64,000 bases of DNA from Uranotaenia lowii (GCF_029784155.1 NC_073692.1:428959324-429023323), one strand, 5' to 3'; positions 32,160-45,280 are shown, numbered from the stretch's first letter. Notes: a model not told the origin generated them from the sequence alone. Program-made: numbers and translations.

Positions 32160-35100
32160 ACGTCATTTTACACAGTTTTTTAAAAGCTTCCAAATACTCT
32201 GAAATGTTTTTTGATATTCCATTGTAGTTTTCGAGTAAATTCAGAAAAACAAAGGGACGGATGTGCCATTCTGACGCCGATGTGACTTATATCCGTTAAT
32301 CCATGGGAGAGATACGGAAAACTCTTGCAGTTCTAATAATTTTGAAGCGATTTTCAGAAATTTAGGACATCTTGACATGATGATATTTTAAAAGAAAGGA
32401 CATCCCTCCCACATCAATAACTGGGGGGGGGGGGGAGTCCCATATAAAATAATTTTAGTTTTTTTAAGGCGATCATTTTTTATTTTATCAAATTAATCAG
32501 TTTTTTTTTTCAATGTTTTGTTTGCTACGTCACAAACGATCATGAGCGTCATTCACCGACAATGTTTCATTGATTCAAAAAATCACAATCAACATAGTTT
32601 CCTCGAACGAAGATGTACATACGACATATTTCAATCACATTTTGCGCAAACGTCTTTTTGTTATTTAATTAGCTAAAATCTTCGAGAAATAATTTTGAAC
32701 TATGCTCATTGAGCGTTAAAAACAATAATCCGATCAAATATCAAGCAGAGGTTGCCATGCAAGGGCATTTGAGTTTTTTCATTGACCGGGATTATGGCCT
32801 GCCATCGAGCATGGATGACCAAACTATGACCTGTCGACCACATTTGGCCCGCGGCTGTTTTATTGGTGCCAGCCAAGCTCTTTTTGAAACTACTATGATC
32901 TCAGAATTGTATGTTTTTCTTGGTTTACACCATTTGAACAAAAATTTACATAAATCATCATCAACTTCATTCGAAATGAAAGTCGGAAGACCTTGATTTG
33001 ATATGATGTAATTTTACAAAAAGGTTACCATCACTGAACAAAGGATCAATTACAATTCCAATCAAAGTATTCAAATTCTCAAAATTGTACAATATTTCTC
33101 GCATTTACAGCAGGAAACAGCATTTTTGCAGCCTATGTTTTAATATATGATTTTAGAAGATGGTGGCGTCTTGAATATAAATTATTTGTCAGATTCAATC
33201 TATCACATATAAATTTAAAATTCATCAGTTTTAAGTAAAATCGATCATTGATAACTAATAAATAAATTAAAGCTACGTGAAACTGAAACCATCTGTAAAT
33301 CTGTTTATTATCCTTTATTCAATCACGGATTCAGATCTTGCTTAGCTATTTGTTTCAGAGATACGTTTAAAAAATAAAACTTTACAATTTTTACAATTTA
33401 GAATAGATGAGATTACAACTATTTCTAACATTATTCAAAAAAGTCTTTGAGTATTTGAAATTGAAGGTTTTGAATCATTTAACAACTTTGTTCCAGACGA
33501 TTCGACGTATGCCTAAAAATATTAAAGATCCAAATTGGCTTAAATCTTTATTAAAAATTCCATCAAATTTACCGTATTTTTGCAGGATTGGAAAGAATTG
33601 ACAAAAAGAAAACTACTATAATTTTTTTCACAGATTACAAAATTTTAAGCGGTCTTTGAAAAGTTGTTCATTGAGTTAAAAATTTTGTTTTCAAAATTTT
33701 TTAAATATTCCATATTGTTTGCCAAAAAAGTTCACAAATTTATTTTATGAATTTTTAATAAGAGTTATTTCGAAAACAAGAATCATATTAGTGAAAATTA
33801 GCTCTTATAGTCTCCTTAGAAAATGTAAATTTTGTTGCTTTGTGTTATCTGGACTTTCCATCACATAATTGGCCATTTTTCCGATTATCTTTTTTTTATA
33901 CCATGCATTAGTTTTTGAAGTGGTCTCCACAGTTGTTTGAGCGTTATGAGTTCAAACGAACGGACTCTATCTTCAATTTTGGGGAGTTTGTGGGGCCTCA
34001 GAAAAACAGATCGTATCAAACTTTAAAAATTCTCCGAATTACATTCAGTCCATAATTAAAATTAAATTTTAAAAAGTTTGTTTTAAAGACATCGAATATC
34101 CATCAAAATTTAACAACATTTGCTTATTATTTAAATACCTGAAACTCTGGAATGCAAGTATTTAACATTTGTTTTTTTTGCTCGCAAAAGATATATTTAA
34201 GAAAATTAAACCATATTTCAATAGCTTAGTATTAATAACGTGTTCTTAAATATTTAATAGAATTCATTTAATGTCCCGATACCCATATCAAATCAAAATT
34301 TGGTATCATGAAAAATTCCACTGAAATTTAATTTTTTTTTTCTGTGCTTATGCTTATGACACGAACACAGCCAGATCTTGTCAACACCCCGGTGAGTTGT
34401 AAAAGTACATTTACTACTCATCTTTACACGGCCAGGCCCACTGTGCAGTATTAAACGCAGAGACAAACTGGAACACAGGGGAGGAAGAATCGTGGACAAC
34501 TGTACTATACGTTTCCATGATAAGTTATGTCTATCGTTGAGAGCTCATTTGCTAGAAAGTAACGTGTTTCTGGATGCCGGTCCTTGATTACTCTTTCTCA
34601 ATTCGAATGGAAATGAGGTTATTTCACACAGAAACTCAAAATCTAAAGTACTTGATAAAAAAATGTTCTGTATTAAACATCAAAAAACATATATTAATAT
34701 TTTCCTCAGATTTTAAATTTGTAAATTTTGAATTTCTCTGTACCTCATTAATGGTCTTCGACCTTGGATATAGCGGTCGTTACTGGAAACATGAGAAACA
34801 GAAAAAAAAATTAGAATCTTCATAAAATCTTTTAAAACTTACTCTTTCAAAAGATTTCATGGTAAAAATCATAAAAATGACATTACCATATGCGTACCTT
34901 TTCATTAAGATTAGAAAAAAACAAAGACCAATAAGAGTGGAACAAATATAAATTCCCCCCCCCCCCCCCTCCCCCCTTCGCAATTTCCAAAAAAAACCCG
35001 AAGGGGGAAATAAATAAAGTTTGAAGAAATTTATGTAAATTTCAAAAACAAATTCCTGAATCTGAAAGATTACAGGATCAAAAAACAAATTTAAGAAGAT

Positions 35101-38100
35101 GAGAGTTATTTCACCTTTTGTATTCTTGATTTGATTGAATCATTCAATAAAAAATTACTTGTTTCATAGGTTTTGTGCAATGATATAGTATGCAATTGAG
35201 TTGCATACAATCTTCCATGCAACTTATGCCAATTTATTTGTTTTTCGCATTATTTTTTATTGTTCCCCACACCCTCCTACCTCTCGCGATATTTTTGAAA
35301 TCTACAAACATTCTTCCTTCCTTCATAGTTAAATTTCTGCAAAAGAAATGATGAACTTGACAATAATCAATATAATTTTATGCAAAAAAAAACCCGTATT
35401 ACCACTTTCGATTCCATCAACCAAAACCAATTGAATTTCCAAACATTCATGGAACTCTTTTTGTGTCCACCAATTTTGATAAATTTATAATTTAAAAATT
35501 AGAATATATGAAAATATGTTACCGTAAAACGGGATAATTTTGATCACCGGGATAAACTTGACCAACAATAAACTTTTCCACATTATCATCAATAACTCAG
35601 TTTATAGCAGTGATTGAATTTTGCTGAGCATGAGTTGATCAACCATCTCTCGCTCAACGCTTTACTCGGAAGCAAAGGTTGCTTTGAGGCAGCGAAAACG
35701 ACAAAACCGATGATGTATACGCTCTCAACATGGCCGCCTTCATGAAGCAATATACATTCGAGGCAGCGAATCCAAAAAACCAAACGAATGGCTCTCACTC
35801 ATCTCCTGTCACAACCTTGAGGGAACCGAATTCAAAAGGCAGAGGAAACCCGAGTCTCCTCGTTTGTGCCTGGATCGAATGCGTGAGGTTTTTCTGCTAT
35901 TGCTATTATTGCACAGCAACCGCACGCAGGCAGCTAGTTTTTTCATTTCTTTTTCTTCCCCCCTCTTTCACCATACGTTGCGGGCCGTGCAACGCAATAA
36001 GTTCGGTTGTTCTTGTTGTTGCCTCAACCTTTGCGGTCGGCTCGAGTTATTCAAATTCAACAACGTAAATGAGTATGTGTGCCTCGTCTTCTTCATGCAT
36101 CATGTAGCAACCGAACGTTGAGAGAGTTCGTTCGGGGCAGCAAACGGATAGTGTCTCTCAGAGCAGATCCTCCTCATGGGGGGAGGTTTGAATGAATGTA
36201 TATGTATCGTCTCCTGTATAGCTATGCGAGGCCTCAAAGTGTGTATTTTGAATGCCTCTGATGAGAAAATTGGTGAGGATTTCAATCACTGGTTTATAGT
36301 TTGAATTTTTGAAAAATGTTTTCTACGTTTGAAAGCCTATTAATTGAGTATCAAATAGGCAAAACTTGGATTGTTTTTGAAATTTATTCCTGTTAGTAAA
36401 AATCTAATTTCAAAATCTTAAAATATCTATTTTTTCAAAGACTCGCAAACAAACAGCTCTCCTGATGATACTAAAAAGAGAAACTTCCGGCGAACCGTCC
36501 CCCTTGCAGTTGAAACAAAAACAGCGCTCGGCAAAAACCCTATAAAACGATATCAGTTTTCACATCGAACTTTCTCTGGCACGATACACATTCGTGGGAT
36601 ATTCGGTAAAAGCTACTCATTTCAAATTTCTTCATAATTTACATTTTTAACATAGTAAACTTATGCATTTTCTCACGGAACGGACGAAAACACAAACGAG
36701 TGCGTCGCCCAAAACTCATGGCTTACTACCTGGAATTTTTTTTTTCTGTGTGCAATAAAAAAGTAAATTTTTGGATTCAACTCGACCTCCTCTGCTTTAA
36801 ATATTTTTTTGTAAATAATCTTTAAAATGTCGAAAGGTTATAAACGGTACAATGTTTCAACAATTCCATTCCATGTAATTTTTTTATTTTAATTTGAAAC
36901 ATTTTCAGGGATACTGGTAAACTTAAAAAACTTGTGTAATGGACGACGATTTGACATTTATGGAATTAATAATGAAGGTTGCAAATCGTTTGAGAGAATT
37001 CGTTAAAAAAATCATTGAACAAAAATTTCTTACTAAGATGAATCTATACTTGAAGCACACATATGCAGTAATTTAACGTATTCTGTTTTTTTTCTTTGAA
37101 TATTAAGCGAAAAAAAAACTTGTTTGGCGGAAGGAAGACTACTATCCATCGATTTCAATTTTTTTAGCTCCCTGTGTAATGAAAACGCAAAATATTTAGT
37201 CAATTTTCTACAGTCAAAGATAAAGCTTATTATACTTATCCAGCAACAAATTAAAGCCATCTTTTATTCGCAGATAGCTAAGATACTCCTCCAGACAGTT
37301 TTATTTGGAAGTTATTTTAAGTTTCACAACTTTTAAAAGTAATTTTAGAGCCGATGCTAAACGTGTTTAGAACCAATTCGCCGAACCTTTGTTTTTCGAT
37401 CTTTTGCAACACGGTAAAACAAGGCAATGCAGAACGACGGAAAAACCTAATTGCATTAAAAATGAGAAAGTCATCTTACGTCTTAAATTCAAACCATGGT
37501 GTTAAACTTATTTATTGATGAAATTAAACCAGCTTTTGGCCATAATAGAATACATGTGTATCAATGGTTTGCAGTTGCAATGGAATTACTCAATTTTGTT
37601 TCTATTGATTCATTCAACCTTATCAAAACTAACACTAGATTTGTTGTAAATAATAAACAACTTTATTTCCTATTCTTCCTAATGAGTTTCCATAGCGCTT
37701 AACAATTGACTCCGTGATGGCGTCGTATGTTTTCAGACTAACTTCGTTAAAACTTTAGCTGTCATCGAAATGGATAATCGAATCTGACGAATGATTTTTT
37801 TTTTTTTTTTTGAAAGTAAAAAAGGGTATAAAATGCTTTTCAAAAGTCCATCCACAGTACCGTTCATTATTCAATAGAAATGGGATGCATGCGCATTGAA
37901 ACTTCCCCTCTGAACCTTCATAAAAATTTATTTTGATAATATTTTTTTGTTCAAATTTTCTAACTAACAAACAATCATGTCAAAAAATTTGAAATCTATA
38001 AAATATTTGTGACCTAAATTTACCAACGCAACTCTTCGTAACGGTCATGTCTACCCCCTGACTCTTTTAAGGATCCAAAACAACGTGATTTATATTAACT

Positions 38101-38884
38101 TTTAAAGAATTTTACATTGAGTTCTCAACATCAAATGAAAAGTAATCTGTTAACCAGTGCAGTGCAATTATCAAAATCTAATTTAAGAAACTCCTTTCAT
38201 TGCGGTTAAAAACATAAAAAAGGCCAACCCTAATGGTGTTTTTGCAACATTTCTAAGCTAGCTAACAGCTAGCTGTTAGTAGTTTACAGGAGCAACGTTT
38301 TTGTTGATCAAATTTAAACAGTATAACGGTCCTTCAGAAATCCGAAAACCTTATACATATCAATCTTTGTGACAGTCATTGGAAAATATGAACAACATTT
38401 AGATTTCAAATATGCCGATGCTGCTGCCCTTTTTCTTTACAAATATAACGGAACTGTATCTTAGTACGTGTAACATAATTTATCAATCTCTTAGCAAAAA
38501 ACCTTTTTAGAAAACTTTTTTAAGTTCTTCGGGATTACGATCGTCTTTATTTTGTCGGACCGATCAAATTTTCTCTCCTACCGAAGCATTGATGTCACCA
38601 CGAATCGCCTGGCTCCCCGAACAATCAACACCTCCTATGTATTTCAACACTTATCAGCTTCGTTAATCAGCTCAATTTCAATTAGCGTTTCTCTCATCGG
38701 CTCAAACACCCGTCAATTATCCGCACGATTTGAGTCTTCCCTTTGTTTCTTCCTGCGGAAAACCGGAAAACCCCGGACAGAGCAACGAAAGAAAGAATCT
38801 CCACCCTGCCCTGCTGGGAAGAATCGGAAGAATCTCAATGCGTTGCGGTATGTGGTTTTTGTTGATTTCCGATTTCCGGATCGA
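32160..38884. other. AT-rich spacer or intron; no gene recognised
   Basis: About 6.7 kb with no recognised protein on either strand and no SLC6 exon. Visible oddities are a G homopolymer near 32426-32435 and a C homopolymer near 34957-34969. A more GC-rich patch with repeated GAGGCAGCGAA words lies at about 35640-36240. An 18-bp palindrome CTAACAGCTAGCTGTTAG sits at 38262-38279. A balanced-composition stretch just before the gap (38540-38884) could be 5' UTR or promoter. It is probably intronic to the SLC6 gene or intergenic to the GalNAc-transferase. Confidence 0.4.
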
Positions 38885-39384
38885 NNNNNNNNNNNNNNNN
38901 NNNNNNNNNNNNNNNNNNNNNNNNNNNNNNNNNNNNNNNNNNNNNNNNNNNNNNNNNNNNNNNNNNNNNNNNNNNNNNNNNNNNNNNNNNNNNNNNNNNN
39001 NNNNNNNNNNNNNNNNNNNNNNNNNNNNNNNNNNNNNNNNNNNNNNNNNNNNNNNNNNNNNNNNNNNNNNNNNNNNNNNNNNNNNNNNNNNNNNNNNNNN
39101 NNNNNNNNNNNNNNNNNNNNNNNNNNNNNNNNNNNNNNNNNNNNNNNNNNNNNNNNNNNNNNNNNNNNNNNNNNNNNNNNNNNNNNNNNNNNNNNNNNNN
39201 NNNNNNNNNNNNNNNNNNNNNNNNNNNNNNNNNNNNNNNNNNNNNNNNNNNNNNNNNNNNNNNNNNNNNNNNNNNNNNNNNNNNNNNNNNNNNNNNNNNN
39301 NNNNNNNNNNNNNNNNNNNNNNNNNNNNNNNNNNNNNNNNNNNNNNNNNNNNNNNNNNNNNNNNNNNNNNNNNNNNNNNNNNNN
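38885..39384. other. Assembly gap (500 N)
   Basis: Exactly 500 unknown bases, the round number used by scaffolders for gaps of unknown length. Any apparent open frame crossing it is meaningless. Confidence 1.
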
Positions 39385-40299
39385 AGCCACTTAATAAGTT
39401 ATGAAAAAAACAATAGGAAAAAAATGTAAAAAAAACTACTAAAAGATGTACAGTCCTATTACTTGCCCAATATTTATGTTTCACTAAAAACTGTTATAAA
39501 TAACACGAACCACAGCTTTCAATCTTCATTAATCCGATAATTCGAAAAGAATTTGTATCGAGGAATTCTTTAACCCTATCATGTGAAATGGTGACAAGAA
39601 AAAGAATGTTAAAAGCATAACTTTGCATTTCGGCTTTCAGCATCTTGTATTTTAATTGATCAAAGCAACCGAAGCCTGTAACGATGATATTAGCTACAAG
39701 AAACAAACATGGAAAAACTTCTTTTCGAAATCTTTCGGCTCTGAAAACCCCTCTTGTCAACCAATTTTCTGTTTGACCATTCTACAATCTTTCTCTTTCT
39801 GTACAATCTAAATAATTTAAAAAAGGCACCCCAGTAAATCGATAAGAAAAAAAGTGTTTGAAACAAAGGGGGAATTCGGAAAGCTCTCACCGGGTTTTCA
39901 GTTTTTGATGTCCTTGTCGATTGCCACCTCCCGCATTATGGCATCCATTTTTGCTTGCATTCATCACTTTTCCAGCCACAAATCAGTCCAGTTCTTTTTT
40001 CATTCCACTCCACACATCAGCTCTTCTTGACACGATATACAATTCTTTGATTTTTTGGAAATCCAACGCTAAAACATTGCTCAAAACACAAGTTTTTTTT
40101 AGAGAGGAAAAAAAAACTCCAAAAAATACATGGCAGCGAGTAAACAGAAAAACGCGTCCGCACCCGAGCAAGGCCTACTCGGAACTCCAGGATTTGTGTG
40201 TCTATATTTAGACACACAAAGGGGTATCAATGGAACCCGTTGTCTCCATTCTAGTGTAAACTAGTTTAAGGCTCATTTAGAAGAGATTCTTGAAAATCA
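39385..40299. other. Spacer, nothing recognised
   Basis: AT-rich sequence after the gap. A minus-strand frame at 39494-39760 is open for 88 codons but resembles nothing I know and has no supporting splice or codon signal. Confidence 0.4.
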
Positions 40300-40309
40300 A
40301 TATTTTTTC

Positions 40310-40610
40310 ACAGAAATATTGAGGAGATATGTTGATGACATTTTTGTATAGTAATCAAATATTTTTTTGAAGAACTTCCACCAACATCCATAAAAGGTTT
40401 ACACAAGATTATCAAATTCATTTTCTGAATAGAAGAAGACAGGACATTACCTTTCCTGGATGTCCTAATAAGAGGAGATGAAGACCTCTTCAAATTCTAA
40501 CTTTCAGCCGACTAATTCCATGAGGGTCATACCGAATACTTCTAACGACTCCAGCATAAGATGGCAGCTTTCCATCATATGATCTTTCAACTGAAGAGAG
40601 AGAATAGGCC
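40310..40610 (+). pseudogene. Penelope-like element reverse transcriptase remnant
   Basis: Short conserved blocks of a Penelope-type RT appear in order but in different frames. They are LRRYVDDIFV near 40320 (the YxDD catalytic box), LPFLDVLIRG near 40450, and a HTEYF...LQHKMAAFHHM block near 40530-40580. The spacing and the LPFLDV motif are specific to Penelope-like elements rather than LINEs. Stops and frameshifts separate the blocks. No GIY-YIG endonuclease domain was found downstream. An old dead fragment. Confidence 0.7.
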
Positions 40611-40619
40611 ATCCTAGAG

Positions 40620-42020
40620 AAAAAGAAATATTTCCTCAACGGAAATCTCTAACTACTTTCTTTTCCTTCTTCTTCTTTTTTTCCAACATAGACAAAACAT
40701 GTAAGTATCCTGGAAAATAAAAAACTTGTGTCTTTTCTTTCTCAAAAGATTCTGGAACAAGCGGAGGAATAAAGAGTTCCCTACCAAGCGCTACATATGG
40801 ATCACTTATATACCTTAAACGTAATTTGAAAGTTGCTACACTAATCTCATTACATTGTGTATTAGGAAAATTATATGCTGTATAATCGATGGAAATAGAA
40901 GAAAAGGTTGGATCTCACCTTATAAGCTTTTGTTGTTTTCGACTAGAAACCTCCTCCTCTAGTTCGGACCGGCTGTCGTTTAGATTCCACAACATTCTGA
41001 AATATAGCACAAACCACTCTGGAAACTTTCGCCGGGAACTTATTCAATTCATTTTCCACTGTTAAGATCTGAAATTATTAGTTTTACTTAAATTTGATTT
41101 AAATTTTTGATGGACCAAAACAAAACGCATGCGTCGCCCCAAAGTCATGGCTTACTTCTCTCTCAGCGGAAATCTCTGACTACTCTAACTTTAATGTTGA
41201 CAAAGATTCATATTGCACTAGTTTTCACTAGCTCAAATAATCAACTGAAATCCATCTTAGGATCGAGATTGATTGATATTATTCGATTTTTAGATTGCTC
41301 TAATCCATCAACATCACAACTAGAAGCAATTTATGCAAAAATTTGAAAACTGTGACCTTTTCGCACAGTACAACGTGAATAACTTTAATATGTGTTGTGA
41401 GTCTATTTAGTTGAATAATTCTACTAAATCAAGGTAATCTTTCGATTGCTTTGATTCAGCGAATAACTTTGAAACCACTAGCAATAGCTTTATTCAATGA
41501 AAATAATACAGAAAATGTTTTTTTTACTATTTTTATCGTATTTTTCTGTCTTAAACTAAATTTCTTATTTCGATAAATATTTCTCAGTTTCCTTTTAAAA
41601 TATTAGAGGATATATTTTTCTCATTTTCATATCTACATTGAGATTATTTTAATAGTTTGTTTTTTCTAAGAACATAAACAGCGAATTATCCATCGTGAAG
41701 CCGCACAAACTGGTTCAAGTTTATCGCATTATTCTTACGAGATTCTTTCATGCAAGTTGCCACATGGTACTATACTGTGCCACATGCTAGGCTATCCGAA
41801 AATGCGTTCCTTATTAGACGAATTTCTTCCTCACTCACCTAATTAGCAATTCAAAATACCTGATCTGAACCCGATCCCATTCGTTTGGATTCTGTCTTTT
41901 GGTCGAATCTGTTCCGTCCTACCGATGCTATGCGCTGCCCCTTGTGTCGATGATTGTATCATCTTCAAAACCATAAAAGCCGATTAGAGTTTTGCAATGT
42001 GACGTGTCTGATATTCGCAG
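40620..42020. other. Spacer or 5' intron upstream of the GalNAc-transferase exon
   Basis: AT-rich, no coding similarity. Part of it (about 41340-41475) resembles the middle of the hAT MITE at 5450-5580. A motif around 41108-41155 recurs in diverged form near 36685-36735. Confidence 0.4.
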
Positions 42021-42183
42021 ATGGAAGAAACCGTTAGAAACGGAGATGTGACTATGAGCTAGAGAGTGATCCCAAAAAATATCCAGAAAAAATTTATATG
42101 ATCCCACCGAGGGGATTCTGAACGAGGTCCATGTGGCACAGATCCCAGTCAGTGCAGATCAATGGTCGCGAAAAGTTTCGACT
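42021..42183 (+). promoter_or_regulatory. Probable 5' UTR part of the GalNAc-transferase exon, with a short upstream ORF
   Basis: A good acceptor (ATATTCGCAG) ends at 42020, so this exon may begin at 42021. An ATG at 42021 opens a 13-codon upstream frame that ends at a TAG near 42060, before the main start at 42184. The extent of the UTR is inferred. Confidence 0.4.
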
Positions 42184-42688
42184 ATGGTACGGAATCCATC
42201 CCGGTATTTGGTGTTCGCTTTAGGGTTTTTGGCCCTTTTTTGTATCGTTAGTTTTATCGGTAACAGCAGAAATGCGATTCATACCCAGAACCTTCTCATT
42301 GCCAAATTTTTGGCCCAACAAGCGCCAAAGGTGGAAACTGTGACGAGTAGTAGTTTGACCCCGCCGGGTGATCTCGGCTATGGGGTTACGTTTGGCAATA
42401 CCACGGAAGAATCGGTCGGAAATATGATTAGGATGGGTTTCAATAGCCAGGGCCTGAATCAGTACGCGTCGGATTTGGTGTCGGTTCATCGGAGGTTGCC
42501 GGATATTCGAGCTGATTGGTGCAAGGAACCAGGTCGATATTCTTCCGATTTGCCGGAGACATCGGTCGTCATTGTGTTCTACAACGAAGCGTGGTCTGTG
42601 TTGGTTCGGACTGTTCATTCCGTTCTGGATCGATCGCCACCGGAGCTGATCAAGGAAATTGTGCTGGTGGATGATTTTTCTTTCATGC
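42184..42688 (+). CDS. Polypeptide N-acetylgalactosaminyltransferase, first coding exon
   Basis: This family starts mucin-type O-glycosylation by moving GalNAc from UDP-GalNAc to Ser/Thr in the Golgi. I chose the ATG at 42184, the first in frame after a stop near 42065; it places a short basic cytoplasmic tail before a single membrane anchor. Residues 1-8 are basic, and 9-27 ([19 protein letters not shown]) form the type II signal anchor. A stem with an N-glycosylation site (NTTE) follows. The glycosyltransferase-A domain begins around residue 120 with [16 protein letters not shown], then [16 protein letters not shown] and LVDDFS. The exon ends one base into a codon at the donor C^GTGAGT (42689). 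Later exons, with the DSH metal site, GT-B half and lectin domain, are not in the window, so the first intron exceeds 21 kb. Confidence 0.9.
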
Positions 42689-44312
42689 GTGAGTATTGAG
42701 ATTATTCATTTTTCCAATAATTGATGATTAGAATTGAAACTGTAATGTTCAGATATTTGAAGGTCTGAATTCCAATCGAAAATAAGGTAATCAAAAAGTG
42801 AAAGAACAAAATTATGAGTTTCTCGATGAATTGTTGGCTGTTAAAAAAAAAAAAAAAATCAAAAGACTGAGAAAAAGTGATAAATTGTTATACCGACATT
42901 TTTACCTTTTTGATAGTAATTTAACTGGTTTCTTAAATTCTTCCTCGAATGTCATATGTACAGAAGCATTAATGAAACTTTGCTGTTTTAACTTTTTCCA
43001 TAATATTCTTGTCAATCTCTACTTATTTTGTTCACATTTTGGATTAGAGAAATTCTGCGCATTTTTTGAATACCAAACATAGAAAATTATTAAAAATTAT
43101 TTCCAGTTTTTAGTCGTTAATCAATAAAAACCTCATTGAATTCGAAAACCGTAAAAAAGTACAAATGTTTTTCTCAAACTATCACTGTTTGTTTATATAG
43201 AAACAAACAAACTGTAAAAATATATTTACTAATCTTGGTATAGGAGAGATAAACGCCTAAGCTAGATCTGACTATGGAAAGGAATGTTCTTAAGCCTCAA
43301 GCGTGTGGTACTTTTCCCGGAGGAAGCAAAAACGAAAGGTTTTTAATTAATAACTTATTTCTTCTCAGACCGATTGCTTTTTATAAACAATTATCTTAAA
43401 TCCAAAATCAAGACAAATATTTCAACACAGAACCGCATCACGATTGGATTTAAAACAAAAAAGCTATAGCGTTTCAAAGTTTGAAGTTTGGCCGGAAATT
43501 GTTGTCTAACAGGCATCGAGTACTTTTTACGCATTGCGTTTTTGAACCGCAATAACTTTTTTGTTTTATTTTAACTCGGGCTTTTAAAAAATTATTTATT
43601 AAAATCAATCAGCCAGTGGTGAATTAAGTTATTGATTAAAAACCAGTAGTTTTGCTTCTCCCGAACAAAATACCCTAAAATCTCATTCATGCTTGAGGCT
43701 CAAGTATACCCCATCTATTACCTTTTACCCCATACTTTCTAATGCACCGTTAAGATACTTCTTAGTGTTTTAAAGAACCTTCATGGGAATAGTTAACCGC
43801 GGATATGATACCGCGTAAAAAACCTTTGTATAAGTTGTATAAAAAATTAGTTTGTTTTTTATTTGTTTAAAAATTTTAAAACTCACTTAGGACAATTGAG
43901 TAGAAAACGGTGGTGTATAATTTAAGGCAATTTATCCAACATTCCGGCGAAAAAAAATCTCTTCAGTTCTATAATCTATGATTATTTGGAAGTAACTTAA
44001 ACAATGTTTTCTTCATACTATGGTTGAACGCGCACAAGAACACCTTACTGAATCGGAATCTCACTGTAATGCTAAGCTTTAGAGTTATTCAGTATTGGCT
44101 TATATAAACTATGGAAACTGCTGCTTATTTTGAGAAAAAGACGTATTTGAAAGATTTTCTGTTCATCACTGTATTAAATTTAAGACTAAAGTTTGATTTT
44201 TTTTCCAGTGTACATTCAGTTAACTTTGTAAAAGTTTTCAAGAAAAAAGTGGAATGTTTTGAGGAAAAAGCGGGACAGTGAGACATTCAACAAAAAAGCG
44301 ATACATGTTCAC
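42689..44312 (+). other. Intron of the GalNAc-transferase gene, proximal part
   Basis: Begins at the GTGAGT donor. AT-rich, with an imperfect inverted-repeat element at 43290-43715 and otherwise no recognised feature. Everything to the window end on the plus strand may belong to the same intron, since no further transferase exon was found. Confidence 0.5.
43290..43715. mobile_element. Old MITE-like element with imperfect inverted ends
   Basis: The left end (AAGCCTCAAGCGTG, then GGAAGCAAAAACG and GGTTTTTAATTAATAACTTA) is matched in reverse complement by the right end (TAAGTTATTGATTAAAAACC, TTTTGCTTCTC, CATGCTTGAGGCTCAAG). Matching extends over about 75 bp with several substitutions and gaps. 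No target duplication was clear. No coding content. Confidence 0.5.
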
Positions 44313-44324
44313 TACCCAGGTAAC

Positions 44325-44625
44325 CACCAAGCATTTAAAACAGCACGTAAGTAGCACTATATACGCATATACGGCAGATGGATTAAAGCTACTAAGCATT
44401 AGATATGCATTTATGTAGCCCTAAATGCTACTCAAATACAGGTTTTGGCAAAATATACGGCTACATTAGTGCTAAACCCTACAAATGTTCCCAACTTGGC
44501 ATTTAAAAAGCATTTGAGATGCTGATTTAATGCTTCGCCATTTCTTTTAAACAAAAAAAAAAAACTGGGCATTTAAAAAGCATTCGAAATGCTGATTTAA
44601 TGCTTCGCCGTTTCTTTTTAAAAAA
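44325..44625. repeat. Left subterminal repeats (GCATTT family)
   Basis: Many copies of GCATTTAAA, GCATTTGA, ATGCTGATTTAATGCTTCGC and related words on both strands. A duplicated unit of about 63 bp lies at about 44503-44560 and 44568-44625. Probably transposase-binding sites, by analogy with CACTA elements. Confidence 0.7.
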
Positions 44626-44784
44626 AAAAATCCTGTGATCACCACTCACAGCTATTTTTATCTCGTGCTCTTCTTTACCGACCCACTCCTCTCTTTCCTT
44701 GCTGCTTATCACCCTCTCTTTGTTCACTCGACCTTTTAACATTGCATTCCACCCTTGTGTGGTGAAAACTCTTGGAGTTGATGT

Positions 44785-44880
44785 TCCTCCTCCTGGAACG
44801 GGATTCGAACCTGGATCCTAGCGACATCAATATCAATGGACGATTCCTTTATCCGCTGACCTATTAGAGAAGACCTGATG
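44785..44880 (-). other. tRNA-like module inside the CCCAGGTAACC element
   Basis: On the minus strand a box-A-like AATAGGTCAGCGGATAAAGG is followed about 55 bases later by a strong box B, AGGTTCGAATCCC. The total of about 90 bases with an extended middle recalls a class II tRNA. Stem pairing is only partial, so a tRNA-derived pseudogene or SINE head is more likely than a working tRNA. Confidence 0.45.
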
Positions 44881-45280
44881 GAACATGATATTTTTGTTCC
44901 ATATAAACAACACGTCACGCCGAGGCGACAAAGTAATAGGCCCAATGATGCGAGTGCTTTCTTCCATTCTTCCGTATATATTATGCTACAACGTTCGTGA
45001 CGTCACCATAATAGATGGCAAAAGGCAGTGAACATTGCCATACCTGTATTCTTCCCATTCTTTGAAATGTCAAACATTCAATCACAGCCGGCACGGGTCG
45101 AACTCGACGAGAGTTGTTTTCGTTGCTCGTGTTGAATTTTTTTCTGCCGCAAAAAAAAGTTTTAGATGCGTTTTTTTGTATTCTTGTTTTAATTACTTGG
45201 GGAAATTCATTGGTAAGTAGTTTTTTCATTAATTTCCAGTGGCATTCAGAAGTAAGTGAAGGATTTTTTTTGCAGGCATC

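Noticed and set aside
32709..32996. 95-codon plus-strand frame
   Set aside because: Has a few peptide-like stretches but no recognisable domain, splice or codon support.
38552..39484. Long open frames on both strands around 38.5-39.5 kb
   Set aside because: They run through 500 unknown bases and are artefacts of the gap.
39494..39760. 88-codon minus-strand frame considered as a receptor or transporter exon
   Set aside because: Hydrophobic stretches exist but no family motif or splice sites could be matched.
44785..44880. Functional tRNA gene
   Set aside because: Box A and box B are good but the acceptor and anticodon stems do not pair well by eye. Kept only as a tRNA-like module, as for the other three.
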